Origin: Adiantum capillus-veneris | Lineage: Eukaryota; Streptophyta; Polypodiopsida; Polypodiales; Pteridaceae | Direction of reading: 5' to 3' | Length of the DNA: 64,000 bases | Assembly: GCA_014529385.2 (NCBI GenBank) | Contig: CM043966.1 | Location: 103,737,087-103,801,086 of the forward strand | In this document: positions 1-10,936 of the stretch, one piece after another | How the letters are laid out: the number at the start of each line of letters is the position of its first letter | Numbering within the stretch: the first letter of the stretch is position 1 | The notes under the pieces: generated by a model | The model's database searches: none | Told to the model about the DNA's origin: nothing | Seen by the model: only the letters and a program-made list of their open reading frames with translations | Made by a program: the position numbers and the translations under genes

Positions 1-782
1 GAATTTTAGTAAGTATGATTGTAAGATGGATGCTTCTATGATTTATTTGGTTGTTAACACTAGTTTGGTACCAAAACAGGACACTTTAAGTGTCCTTTTT
101 AACAAATTTCAATTGAATTCTAATTAAATTAAAGTTTCATGTGCAAAAAAATTGACTTTAGAGTATGTAAAATAATCATGTGTTGATATGGTCTTTTCAA
201 GCATATTGTTATATACAAAGAAAAATATGTTTTTGATGTATTTGTGAGTTTTACAAAGTGATACATTGCTTTACCTTTCTATTGAGCACTCAAGGTGGCA
301 AGTAGAAGAGCTTTGGTATGCAACAATTATTCAATCATTTTAAATATTCAAAACTGCATAAGAGAAAACTTTCATATTTTAATTCTTGAGAGATAAGCAT
401 TCAAAACCTCAAATAATATCTAACATTTTATGTAGATCAACTAAATGTATCAAAGTATGACGTGGTACATACACAATTGGGGTGCCTAAAACCTTGGTTT
501 CAATGAAATTATGGAGAACTCAAGATATTTAAGAGTTTTTGCACAATAAGAAATTCAATATAGAGTTCAAGCAACAAGATTTAATTGAGTTAACGAGCCC
601 AAAAAATATGTAGTTTCTTGGTTTAAACATATTAAGTCATTTGTAGTTGTCAAATTGCACTAGAATAGTACCAATTCCATAAGGGGACCTTTGGACGACC
701 AAAATTATGATCTTTCTCTTCAACATGTGCTCAAGTATGAAATAATGTCTATAACTTGCATGATCTACAAGAGGCTCTTCAT
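1..782. other. AT-rich flank left of the CACTA element
   Basis: No convincing gene is seen. The first 60 bases, read on the + strand, weakly resemble the gag fragment near 8600-8660 (a K-M-D-A core), so this may be part of the same decayed gypsy host. A CACTA pentamer lies at 658-662, but nothing matching it is found at the other end of the transposon. Confidence 0.4.
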
Positions 783-975
783 ATTAGCGACGCTCACACA
801 GCGACGCTCAAAAAAAAAAATTCCCGACGTCGCTATGAGCGTCGCTATAAGCGTCGTAAATTTACAAAGAAATTAGCGACGCTTATAGCGACGCTCATAG
901 CGACGCCAGCTGGGGTAAAAAAAATAACCGAGCGCGCCCAAAAACTCAGATCTCAGATCTGAGTTTTTCGGCGCC
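783..975. repeat. Left subterminal repeat array with hairpins
   Basis: About ten copies of AGCGACGC or its complement lie in 783-910. Two arms at about 825-856 and 876-907 form a near-perfect inverted repeat of about 30 bp around a short AT spacer. It is followed by a second near-palindrome at 932-975 centred on AGATCTCAGATCT with GC-rich feet. By analogy with En/Spm these would be transposase and accessory-protein binding sites. Confidence 0.8.
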
Positions 976-1004
976 CTCAAGCAAAGAGCAGGTAACGCTC
1001 TCCC

Positions 1005-1041
<37 letters not shown>

Positions 1042-1042
1042 C

Positions 1043-1098
<56 letters not shown>

Positions 1099-1480
1099 AG
1101 AGGAAGGAGAGCCAGGTATGCTCCTTCCCTCTCCTCATTCTCATGTTCCCTTCCCCTCTTTCTCTCTCCCTCTCTCCTCTCTCTCACACACACATACACA
1201 CACACACATAGTGTTTTTGAGAGAGAGAGAGAGAGAGAAAGAGAGCGAGAGAGAGTGCAAAAACGCACACACATACATAAACAAAAAATGCACACACACA
1301 TTGAGAGAGAAAAAGAGAGAGAGAGCATGCATAAACAAAAAATGCAAGCATTGAGAGAGGAAAAGAGAGAGAGAACATGCATAAACAAAAAACGCACACA
1401 TTGAGAGAGGAAAAGAGAAAGAAAACATGCATACGATCCAAAAAAACGCACACACATTGAGAGAGAAAGAAAGAGAAACT
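1005..1480. repeat. TC and CA microsatellites and a GA/CA minisatellite
   Basis: A (TC)n tract at about 1005-1037 runs into (CA)n at about 1049-1094. From about 1270 to 1470 a unit of roughly 50-55 bp, containing CATAAACAAAAAA and GAGAGAG, recurs four times. Open frames on both strands here are products of the low complexity and are not genes. Confidence 0.85.
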
Positions 1481-2408
1481 AAGGGAGCGTCGTAGGAAAC
1501 TAATTAAAATTAAAAGACCTAAAGATCTAGCCGACGAGGAGTTGAACTGAAGACCTATTATTCAAGAGAGAAATGGCATAATCAATCTATCATACTTGGC
1601 ATGGGTGATAGAAAGGTTATACCATTTATTTCTTTTTATTGGCACACACATCCACACACGCGCACACACACAGGAAGAAGAGAGTTATAACGTCGTAGGA
1701 AACTATCTTAAAAGACGTTAAAGATTAGGTTATATGTAGACTTACATTAAATTAGATTTAGGTTTATTTTTAACTAGATTTACGTTTATTTAAGCTAGAT
1801 TTAGATTTACGTTATATTAGATTAGATGCGGGTCTCCATAGACTGCGATGCCTGCATGAAGCGGGTGAAGACAGCCCTCAATGGAATATAGGGTATTGCT
1901 GCCTTCACTCATGGTGGGCTCCGTCGATCCAAAAGTACTGGTGAAATGTCTTCAGAAGATAGGGAAGAAGGTGGATCTTCAGGGCGGCAAGAGTCACTAC
2001 ATCCCCGACACAATGACCATCTAGACAACCTCTAGTCATTAGACTTACGTTAAATTAGATTTAGCTTTATTTTTAGTTAGATTTACGTTTATTTAGATTT
2101 ACGCTTATTTACGTTAGATCGAGTCCACGCAAGAATTACTTACGGTTTAGGGTTTAGAGTTAGACGAACAGTGAAAAGATCTACTGTGAAAAGATGTTAA
2201 GATGAAGTGAAGTGCTATAGCTAGAGAAGAGGCAAAGGGATTTTGTCCACTACATGCAGTATCATGTAGACATGGGTGTCTAGATTTCTTGTACCCACAA
2301 ATATAGGTATTGACCAATAAAGACGAGATTATAACCCGGTGGTTCTGATCTCCGTGCACCTCTAGACCGAGGTGTGCGGGGATTGGACATGACTAGAGAA
2401 TGTGAGGT

Positions 2409-2466
<58 letters not shown>

Positions 2467-2528
2467 GACGAAGAATGCCAATAGAATATTAAATTTGTTG
2501 TCCAGGTTATAAGTTTTTTATCCTCATT
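1481..2528. other. 5' non-coding part of the CACTA element
   Basis: AT-rich DNA with degenerate TTAGATTTA/TTTACGTTTATT repeats at about 1730-1830 and 2035-2120, and a block near 1485-1530 that partly recurs near 1690-1725 (GTCGTAGGAAACTA). A (GA)n tract occupies about 2409-2462, just before the transposase start. Promoter or leader sequence is likely, but no specific signal is recognised. Confidence 0.5.
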
Positions 2529-5500
2529 ATGAGTAGCGACGAGGATGTGGGACCGTCCAACCGAAACACCTATCTCTCAACGAGGGTCTTATGTCCTTGT
2601 AATCAATGCAAGCATGCTGTGCGACGGACAAGACGTGTTTCTTTGAAGCACGTTCGCGAATTTGGCGAGTTCGATCCATCTATTATAGATCGAGTTGTTG
2701 CCAATTATAACTCGTCGGACTCTGACGCTGGCCAACAAGCAGCAATCTTGCAACCCAATAGACGTATTCGCAGGCGCTTTGGTCAAGCAGCATATGTGAG
2801 GCTACAAGATGTAGCCTCTGACAGCTCGGGGGATGATCATGCAGAGCACATTCCCAACGAGGCAATGTTTGAGCCCGAGATTGATGAAATGATCGAGACG
2901 ATCATGGATTCAGAAAGGCTTATCTATGATGATATGAAAAGTGAAGCCGATACATCATTGTATAATGGAGCACGTATGTCTAGATTGAAAGCACTCCTGG
3001 TTCTTCTCAACATGCAGGCAAAGTTTGGATGGAGTGACACTAGCGTCACAGCGCTTTTCAGGTGATCTATTACAATTAGTTTACTTTAATAGAACTCTAA
3101 ATGTATAATGATCTGATAGATTTTTACACGACTGTATCATATTTTTATGTTGTGTAGATTGCTGAAAGAGCACATTCTACCAGCTGACAATGTGATGCCA
3201 GATTCCCGAGATGAAGCAAGAAAGATTTTGCGAAACTTGGGGATGGATTACAATTCTATCCACGCTTGTCCTAATGACTGCATTCTTTTCAGAGGGGAAT
3301 ACACAGACATGGAGAAGTGTCCGAAATGTGATTCCGAAAGATATCGAGTAGATCTCCACGGGACAAAAATTCCACAAAAGGTTTTGCGACATTTTCCTTT
3401 GCTTCCTCGCATCAAGCATTTCTTCGAATGTAAGTCCATGGCCGCCCTAGCATCATGGCATGAGGAGAATAAATCTTCGGATGGTGTGCTACGAATTCCT
3501 GCAGATTGCGCAGCCTGGAAACATATAGATGGAACATGGTCGGATTTTGCCAGGGAAGCTCGAAATTTGCGCTTAGGCCTGGCTATGGATGGCGTAAATC
3601 CATTTGGTCAAAGATCAACATCTTACAGTGTATGGCCCGTTGTCATCGTCAACTACAACATTCCCCCGTGGTTGACTACGAAGAAGGGGCACCTATGGCT
3701 AAGCTTGATTGTGCCAGGGCGATATAAAGTGGGGAATATGGATGTGTATCTTCGTCCACTATTGGAAGAGCTACAACAATTGTGGATTGGCATAGAGGTG
3801 GTGGATATGAGCCGACACACAGGACGACGGAATGCTTTGATCAGAGGTATTCTAATGTGGACCATGCATGACTATCCCGGGCTAACAGAATGCTCAGGTG
3901 ATCTATTGACACTCCTCTCTCAGACACTGTAAATCTTGTTTTTCCCCATAGTTGATCTATTATCATGTGTATACATGCAGGGCTTCAAACAAGCGGATAC
4001 AGAGCATGTGTCACATGTGGACCTAGACTGAATGCACGTAGGGCACCCTCACTGAAGAAGCAAATCTACGAAGGTCATCAAGCGTATCTTCCGGAGAATC
4101 ATGTGTTACGCGACGGCTTTTTGGGAGGAGAGCCACCAAGGATGTCTGCACAAGCATGGTTAGAGCAGAAGGAGATGTGCGATGACGGATTGCCTCCAGG
4201 GATGAAGAGACTATCTCTATGGTACGAGTTACCATACTGGCCCCGACTCGTGATCAATCACTTGCTCGATCCAATGCACATATTCAAGAATGTGGGTAAT
4301 CTACTATGGGACCATTTGACCGGCAAGAAAGATACTTTGGGAGCCAGAGTTGACCTTAGAAATGTGGATCGTATGGAGCAATATTGGCCGCAAACAGCGT
4401 CTGATGGATCGATAAAACTTCCTAAAGCACCATGGATTTTCACAGGAGCCCAAGAACGCAAAGTAAAAGAGGCCATTCGATCTTTGCGGACCCCCACTGG
4501 CGTAATGCACTCGCTCCGAACGTGTTTTACTAAAGAAGGAAAGCTTACCGGTTTGAAGTCACACGATTGGCATAAAATGTGTCAGGTACGTTCATAGTGG
4601 ACTTTAATATCATTGCATAAAATGTGGACTTTAATATCATTGCTGCACATACTTTACATTTTATTTTACCGGTTGCCATTGAGGGATGTTTGTCTCTCGA
4701 CATCCGTAACACAATCTACAAACTTGCAAAGCTGGTGCAATGGATCTCACAAAAGGAGATCAACGTAGACTCCATACCATTCGCCAAACTAAATGCTGCG
4801 GAGCTTGTGTGCATGTTTGAGAAACATTTTCCTACTACAATGCTAACCATTCAGGTGCATCTTCTTATTCACATAGTTGATGAGGTGGAAATAGCTGGCA
4901 CAGTTCATTCCAGATGGATGTTCTTCTTAGAGCGTTTCATGAAAACGCTTAAGGGATATGTGCGTCAAAAGGCACGTCCGGAGGGTAGCATGGCAGAAGG
5001 TTGGTTGGTATCAGAGTCCCTAGTGTACATTGGAGAGTGGCTAGACGGATTTGATAAATCCCAGGACACGCTATGGCGAACCATAGATGATGAGCGCATA
5101 TCTGGGATTGTCATGTGCAATCTCGGTGTTGAGAAGAAGATGACGGAAGATCTAGAGGCTAAAATCAACCGATTTTGCATGCTTCACAATCCAGTGATGC
5201 AAAAGTGGATTTCACAATATGAGGATGCAAAGCAAGAGCGACAAAGGGCACGAATCGAGTGGAGACGGGGAAGACGACCACCGATGCACTATCCAGCGGT
5301 TCTGGAGAGCCTACCAACCTTCATGAGCTTAAGATGGTTGCACAACCAATTGAAAAGCGCACAACAATGCGGTGACGAAGTGACTGAAGAAGAGTGGGAG
5401 TACTCTCGGGGTTGCGCGACCAAGGTAAGTTTGCAATGTACGACTAGCAAGTGACTTTATTTATAAACGTTTGAACGGCCACTCATAATCTTTGTTCGTT

Positions 5501-6257
5501 GTAGTATAAGTCATACACAGCAGCATGGTGTAAAGGTCGACATTTTAGGGTGGAACGAATCGACAAAAAGCGTTTTACTCAAGATTGTGGAATCATGGCA
5601 AAATTTGAACAGTCTAGTCGACGACGTTCCTCTGATGCAGATCCCGTGGTGGCGGAACTCACTTACTTCGGCACGCTGCAAGAGATTTTGAGGATCGATT
5701 ACAGAGGATTTTTTGTCGACTTGTTCGACGTGCAATGGTTCAAGATAATCATGGAGGGTCGAAACGCTACTGTGCGTAGAGGAGAGTCTGGTTTTCTTGA
5801 GGTGGATTCTACTAAGAAATGGACTGACCTAAGAGACACTTTCGTACTACCCGAGCATTGTGAACAAGTAAGTATATAAATAGTTAACATCCCCCTTTTA
5901 CAAGTTATGTGCTTGAAAGCTCTCATGTAAGTTATGTGGCTCTGGCAGGTAGTATTTCATCCTACAAAGTCTACATCAAACTGGTGGTACGTCATAGAGG
6001 TAGCCCCTCGTAGTGCAAGGACGTATGAAGGCTACCATGTGCCAATCACAACGATATCAATGGAGGAGATCAGAGAAGATGCTCAATCAGAAGCCGCTGC
6101 GGTGGTGCCAGACGAGCATCAAGATGCTACTACTCTATATGGGGTGCATGCAGAGGAGCTACAAAACGAAACAGAGGATATGTGTTTAAACGGAGAGCTC
6201 TATATAGATATAGGAAGTTATGCTGAGTTATGCGAGGATGAGAGAGAGATCTCTTAA
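2529..6257 (+). CDS. CACTA transposase (TNPD-type, Transposase_21 family), spliced
   Basis: Catalyses excision and integration of CACTA elements. Exons fit as 2529-3061, 3158-3897, 3981-4585, an unresolved start to 5424, 5505-5867 and 5949-6257; introns 1, 2, 4 and 5 have GT-AG borders and keep frame. Exon 1 carries the N-terminal transposon-associated Cys motif (CPCNQCKHAV). Exons 2-3 carry the tnp2 core, with HACPNDC, CPKC, DGVNPFG, IVNYNIPPW and DPMHIFKNV. Exon 4 matches the DUF4218 region (LPVAIEGCLS, HLLIHIVDEVE, FFLERFMKTLKGYVR), and exons 5-6 match DUF4216 (WFKI to WWYVIEVAPR). The start is the first Met ahead of the Cys motif. The acceptor before exon 4 cannot be found: the bases just before LPVA lack AG, so this copy may not splice correctly. 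Confidence 0.88.
4598..4643 (+). repeat. 27-bp tandem duplication inside a transposase intron
   Basis: A 27-bp unit starting TGGACTTTAATATCATTGC is followed directly by 19 bases of a second copy. It sits between the exon 3 donor (GT at 4586) and the start of homology to the next exon, where no acceptor AG is visible. Confidence 0.8.
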
Positions 6258-6529
6258 AGCCACAAATATTGTATTTGAACAATTTTGCTCCGTGCTGTAA
6301 AAGCTCTAGCTCTCTAAGTAGCTTCCATGGTGTGTAACGCTCTTTTCTACTCGCGCTCACATCTTTTGATTGAAAATTCTGAGTTTTCAACTTGCCTCTT
6401 CTATCACTCGATTCATTGCGTCATTGTATTTATATGCGTCATTACGTCATTGTATTTAATGGTCTTTGCGTCATTGTCTACTCTATTCATTCAATATTAA
6501 GTTTAAATATTCGTGTGTTTAATGCAGGT

Positions 6530-7843
6530 ATGGATGATGAGGAGTTTCTTTCTTCTTTGTCACCGCAGCAGAGACAGTGGTACGTGGAGCGTCATCGCTC
6601 TGGCGCATCATCGCGCGTTCCTACACCATCCGCATCTCCCTCTCTTTCGGAGCATTCGGCGCGCTCCGAAGCTTCGGCGTCGACGAGACGAGCGTCACAC
6701 TCGTCTAGACACCGGCGCTCTAGTGGTGGCGGTGGCGGTTGTTGTGGGGATTCCGCCACCGATGCCTCCACACCGCCTCGTGTTCGACGAGGCTCTTTAC
6801 CCTCCCCTTCTTTGCCCGCCCCCACACCAGCCACAGCATCGCCGTCTACGCCAGGTTTTGCACGGCTGACTGTTCCTAGAAGCTACACACGTCTACCTAC
6901 TCCGCCAGGAGCCACCCCACTCGACACTCCTCGCTTCGGCGCCCAGACGCGGATGGAGACACCTGACGTCCGTACCCCCATCGACACGCCGCTAGAGACC
7001 CCTGCCGGGACACCCAGGTTCACGCGTCACCGGCCAGAGGGCTTGCCTTACTCCGTCGACATCAGCGGCGGCATCATCATGGATGATGACGGCAAGAAGG
7101 TGATCTCGCGCATGCGTGGTCTTTGCTCTCAGCTGTTTAGACACTATATACTAAACAAATGGAGTGAAGTACCAAGTGATTTAAAAAACAGAGTCATCAG
7201 CATACTTCATGATGAGTTTCCCGTTCCCACACGGGATCAGCGCTTCAATGAAGACCTGATGAAGATTCGAATGCGCGAATACTGCAAACACAAGCGTTCC
7301 GAAGTGCAAAAAGCAATCAAGAATGGGTGGAATAGGCCAGATTGGCTGGCCAAAGAAGATTGGAAGAATGCGAAGAAAGCAGCGCGCGAGAATCCCGACA
7401 AGTGGAAGCAACAAAAGGATGCAGCCAGAGCGCGAGTAGAGGCAGGGAGCTCGCACCACTTGGGGAGCGGTGGATGGGCATCATTTGAGGCCGATTTTGT
7501 AAGTCTTTTCACATTGCTCTTTATGCATGTTCGATAGTTTAGGGTTTATGAGTTTTTTAGTTCTAACATAATGAAATCTTTGTATGTTTTGACAGTGGTC
7601 GATGACAGGACGTGATCCCACACCGTACGAGCGCGAGTACGCAGGCAGGAAGGGCTTAAACGCTCTGATGGACATTCTCAGTTCTCGCGGCGGCATGGTT
7701 AGTATTAAGGTTTACTCTTTTTTATTTTTTGTATTGTTTTATAAATGTCGTTATATGTTTATATTTACTGAAAACTGTCTTATTGTCTTTTTTTGCAGAA
7801 TCCGACAGATACGCCGCTTGGACGCGATGAGACGTCTGATTAA
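6530..7843 (+). CDS. CACTA second protein (TNPA-like, plant transposase Ptta/En/Spm family), spliced
   Basis: Likely the DNA-binding accessory protein that recognises subterminal repeats. Exons are 6530-7498, 7596-7697 and 7799-7843, with GT-AG introns and frame kept throughout, ending in a TAA at 7841-7843. Translation is taken from MDDEEFLSSL, just after an AG in TGCAG, so a 5' leader intron is possible. A long Ser/Pro/Thr/Arg-rich N-terminal half is followed by the conserved part: F-R-H-Y, WSEVP, WNRPDWLAKEDW, then DPTPYEREYAGRKG in exon 2 and PLGRDETSD in exon 3. These are typical of the family, which is usually encoded beside TNPD. No internal stop was seen, so the gene looks intact. Confidence 0.82.
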
Positions 7844-8208
7844 ACGACGTCAGTTTAGCCGTAGCTAGATAGCATTAGTTTAGGTTTTCTCATAGCTTAT
7901 GTATCATGAGACGGATTTTATACGTCTTTTTGAACCATGTATATTATTACATTTGTCACCGCAATTCCTTTTGCCAATCAATTCTTTATGCCTATGATGT
8001 TGTACAATTGTCATTATTACATTTGCCAATCAATTCAGTTTGTCTATGATGTGTACAATTGTCAATTTTGCAAACAATGCGTCTTGTGGGTGACTATTTT
8101 GGGTCTATTATTTACCTTTGCACTTTTTTTAAAAAGTGAATCAAGTACAATATGGTTGATGGGTGGCAGGGCATTCAATGCCCTGCCACCAAAAAAATAT
8201 TCTCTCAG
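7844..8208. other. 3' non-coding part of the CACTA element
   Basis: AT-rich sequence after the second gene, with a repeated stretch containing ATTACATTTGCCAATCAATTC at about 7949-7983 and 8021-8038. An inverted repeat GGCAGGGCATT/AATGCCCTGCC lies at about 8165-8188. No gene is seen. Confidence 0.5.
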
Positions 8209-8447
8209 GCGTCGCTATAAGCGTCGCTATTTATGGCTCTGTAGCGTCGCTATATGCGTCGCTATACTCTTCTGTGAGAGCGTCGCTATAGGCATCGCTA
8301 TATAGCGACGCCTATAGCGACGGCTATAGCGACGCCTATAGCGACGCAGATAGCGACGCTCTCGTAGCGACGCTTTTAGCGACGGTTATAGCGACGCCGG
8401 GGGTTATAAAAACCCAGTGTATTTTCGTCGCTAAGAGCGTCACAAGA
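8209..8447. repeat. Right subterminal repeat array, both orientations
   Basis: About fifteen AGCGACGC-type motifs. The left half reads GCGTCGCTAT and the right half ATAGCGACGC, so the array folds on itself around 8283-8312. It mirrors the left array and marks the right end of the CACTA element. Confidence 0.82.
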
Positions 8448-9032
8448 GCACACAACGCGATGCATGAGGACCAAAGAGACCAAGACATGAAAGAGTTGGT
8501 CAACTAGTTCATGTTCTGTTGATCCTTTCAAAGACGTTAGAGTGAGTCATCAAGTAGCCCAAGTAGAGACAACAAATCCAACCACCATTGAGAAGTTGAC
8601 TTTCAGTAGCTTGTATGCTGGTAAGATGGATGCTTTTGTGATCTATTCTTGGTTGCATCAATTTAATGCTTACTTCATTAATAATAAGAAGAGAAAAAAT
8701 AGTAAATTATTGATAGCTGCCATGTATTTATTAGGAGGGTAATTCCATTAATTGGTAGCAAGTCTACCAAGAGGCATAGACTGTCGTGCACCTTGAACAT
8801 ACCCCGGATGGACTACCTCTCTCTTTCAATTGGGTCAACGTCTAAGATAAGCTTAAGGCTCATTTTATTCCACCTCAATACCTTGATTGGTTAAAAGAGG
8901 ACTAGAGAAGCCTCAAGAAAAATGGAACTCCCGTTATGTATTTTTCTAATCATATTTGGGAGAAAGGTGTTCAATTGTGTAAGTCGGAATTCCAAGGAGA
9001 TTTCCTCTTTGGCTTGGACAAGTACATCAAAT
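8448..9032 (+). pseudogene. Ty3/gypsy gag remnant, first part
   Basis: A frame at 8542-8742 reads like the start of a plant gypsy gag (KLTFSSLYAGKMDAFVIYSW, then a stop at the expected tryptophan-rich region). A further piece at about 8936-9030 contains WEKGVQLCKSEFQGDF-like gag sequence and breaks off at GLDKYIK. The frame resumes after the LTR element inserted at 9033. Stops and frame changes show it is dead. Neighbouring CACTA DNA has also invaded this host sequence or its edge. Confidence 0.6.
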
Positions 9033-9172
9033 TGTTGAGCTTATATGTGAAGCTACTCAATATATGGCTTCTCTATATATGGCACCCAGGTCCCCTCTAT
9101 ATATACATCATCTCATGTGTGTATTCTACACACTTTGGGGTTCTACTTCTGTGTTCTCTCCTTCTCTCAACA
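9033..9172 (+). repeat. 5' LTR of the 2.7-kb element
   Basis: TGTTGAG...CTCAACA, 140 bp. A TATA-like CTCTATATATGG lies near 9070. Identical to the 3' copy except for one G/A difference in the stretch before CACCCAGG. Confidence 0.93.
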
Positions 9173-9184
9173 TGGTATCAGAGC
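9173..9184 (+). promoter_or_regulatory. Primer-binding site (initiator tRNA-Met type)
   Basis: TGGTATCAGAGC directly abuts the LTR and matches the complement of the plant initiator tRNA-Met 3' end. Confidence 0.9.
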
Positions 9185-9189
9185 AGTAC

Positions 9190-10100
9190 GTTTTTATTTT
9201 CGATTTTTCTCCTGATAAAAATCGATTTTGCAGAAACTACCCGTCAAAAGGGATCGGAATCGATGTGGTCTACAACTTTGCAGAAGGAAGTTTCTTCAAA
9301 TTCTGCACCGATTTTGAGTTATCGTTCACGGACTGCGTACATACTTGAAAAACAGCTTCCGCATTTTGTTTTTGATTTTTCTGCTAATTGGAAACGATTT
9401 TGCAGAAACTACCCGCGACAGAGACCGGAATCGATGTGGTCTACAACTTTGCAGAAGGAAGTTTTTTCAAATTCTGCACCGATTTTGAGTTATCGTTCGC
9501 GGACTGCGTACATACCTAAAAAGAAACTTCCGCTTTTTGTTTTTGATTTTTTGGCTAATTGGAAACTATTTTGCAGAAACTACCCGTGGGAGAAAATGGG
9601 AATCGATGTGGTCTACAACTTTGCAGAAGGAAGTGTTTTCAAATTCTGCACCGATTTTGAGTTATCATTCGCGGACTGCGTACATACCTGAAAAGCAACT
9701 TTCGCTTTTTGTTTTTGATTTTTTTGCTAATTGAAAACGATTTTGCAGAAACTACCCGCGAGGGAGACCGGAATCGATGTGGGTTACAACTTTGCAAAAG
9801 GAAGCGTTTTCAAATTATGCACCGATTTGAGTTATTGTTCGCGGACTGCGTACACACATAAAAAGCAATTTCCGTTTTTTGTTTTTTATTTTTCTGCTTA
9901 TTGAAACGATTTTGCAGAAACTACCCGCGTGAGAGACCGGAATCGATGTGTTCTACAACTTTGCAGAAGAAACTACCCGCTATGGGAGACCGGAATCGAT
10001 GTGGTCTATAACTTTGCAGAAGAAAGTTTCTCTAAATTCTGCACCGATTTTGGGTTATCGTCTTGGACTGCGAATATGTTTGAAAATCAAAATTTTACTT
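9190..10100 (+). repeat. Array of about 171-bp degenerate tandem repeats
   Basis: The landmark GCAGAAACTACCCG recurs at 9231, 9403, 9574, 9746 and 9915 (spacing 169-172 bp), with a shortened unit 52 bp later. Each unit holds TCGATGTGGTCTACAACTTT, a TTCTGCACCGATTTTGAGTT block and GGACTGCGTACATAC. Because the period is close to a multiple of three, long open frames run through it, but the protein has no recognisable domain. Confidence 0.9.
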
Positions 10101-10369
10101 TTTGCTTTTAATTTTTCTCATAATTGAAAACTTCTCAATTATATTTTTCTTCATCAATCATATATTTTTTACTGACGTAATTTTGTTGCAGAAGCCAGTT
10201 ACACATCGTTCCGATTCAGTCGAGCCGTTGATGATCGTCCAAATTCTATCGAGCTACTGTTGGTACATGATCTTTTGTTATATGATATACTCGTTCATTG
10301 ATTCTCGTATAATTATTCTTTTAGAGATATAGTTTACATCGTTTTATTGATAATTTCTCATTGATACCA

Positions 10370-10780
10370 TAGTGATTTTGATGGTACCATGATGATGTTT
10401 TGTTAATACTTTGGTCATGGTGATTTTCGTTGATACCATGATGATATGTCATTGATATCATGGTTATTCTCGGTGGTGCCATGATGATATTTCATTGATA
10501 CCATGGTTATTCTCGGTGATGCCATGATGATGTTTCGTTGATACCATGGTTATTCTCGGTGATGCCATGATGTTGTTTCGTTGATTCCATGGTGATTTTT
10601 GTTGATACCATGATGATGTTTTGTTGATACCATGGTTATTCTCGGTGATACCATGATGTTGTTTCGTTGATACCATGGTTATTCTCGGTGATGCCATGAT
10701 GATGTTTCGTTGATACCATGGTTATTCTCGGTGATGCCATGATGTTGTTTCGTTGATACAATGATTATTCTTGGTGATAT
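10370..10780 (+). repeat. 43-bp minisatellite
   Basis: TGGTTATTCTCGGTG or a close variant recurs at 10461, 10504, 10547, 10590, 10633, 10676 and 10719, exactly 43 bp apart. Units contain TTGATACCATGG and TGATGCCATGATG. TGATACCATG is the complement of the bases that span the LTR end and primer-binding site at 9171-9180. Confidence 0.92.
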
Positions 10781-10936
10781 CATGATGCTTTTCGTTGATA
10801 CCATGGTCATTTATTCATTTTTATTGATATAATGATGATATTTTGTTAATACTTTGATATCATGATGCTTTTCGTTGATACCATGGTCATTTATTCATTT
10901 TTATTGATATAATGATGATATTTTGTTAATACTTTG
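10777..10936 (+). repeat. 80-bp perfect tandem duplication
   Basis: The stretch beginning TGATATCATGATGCTTTTCG near 10776 is repeated 80 bp later with no difference seen by eye, immediately after the 43-bp array. Confidence 0.9.

Larger units (their letters stand above)
783..8447 (+). mobile_element. CACTA (En/Spm) DNA transposon, two-gene copy
   Basis: The element carries a spliced TNPD-type transposase gene (2529-6257) followed on the same strand by a TNPA-like second gene (6530-7843), the usual layout of autonomous plant CACTA elements. Both ends have dense arrays of AGCGACGC and its complement (about 783-925 and 8209-8447), which take the place of the subterminal repeats that bind the second protein in En/Spm. 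The exact CACTA/TAGTG termini and the 3-bp target duplication were not found, so the borders given are those of the arrays. The inner ORFs are largely open, so the copy is fairly young, but the exon 3-4 junction of the transposase looks damaged. Confidence 0.85.

Noticed and set aside
658-662. CACTA pentamer as the left end of the transposon
   Set aside because: No matching TAGTG with a 3-bp target duplication was found right of the array at 8447, so the pentamer is probably chance.
1005-1457. Long Cys/Leu/Phe-rich ORFs on both strands
   Set aside because: They are translations of CT/GA and CA microsatellites in several overlapping frames.
8936-9691. A 251-codon ORF
   Set aside because: It starts in a decayed gag, crosses the whole 5' LTR and primer site of the inserted element, and ends in a tandem array, so it is a chimera of unrelated DNA.
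10464-10697. Minus-strand ORF of HGI-N-T-S repeats
   Set aside because: It is the 43-bp minisatellite read in an open frame, with no start context or conservation evidence.
10370-10936. Regular 43-bp repeats as a CRISPR-like array
   Set aside because: Units are contiguous without unique spacers, lie inside an LTR element, and the context is a plant genome.
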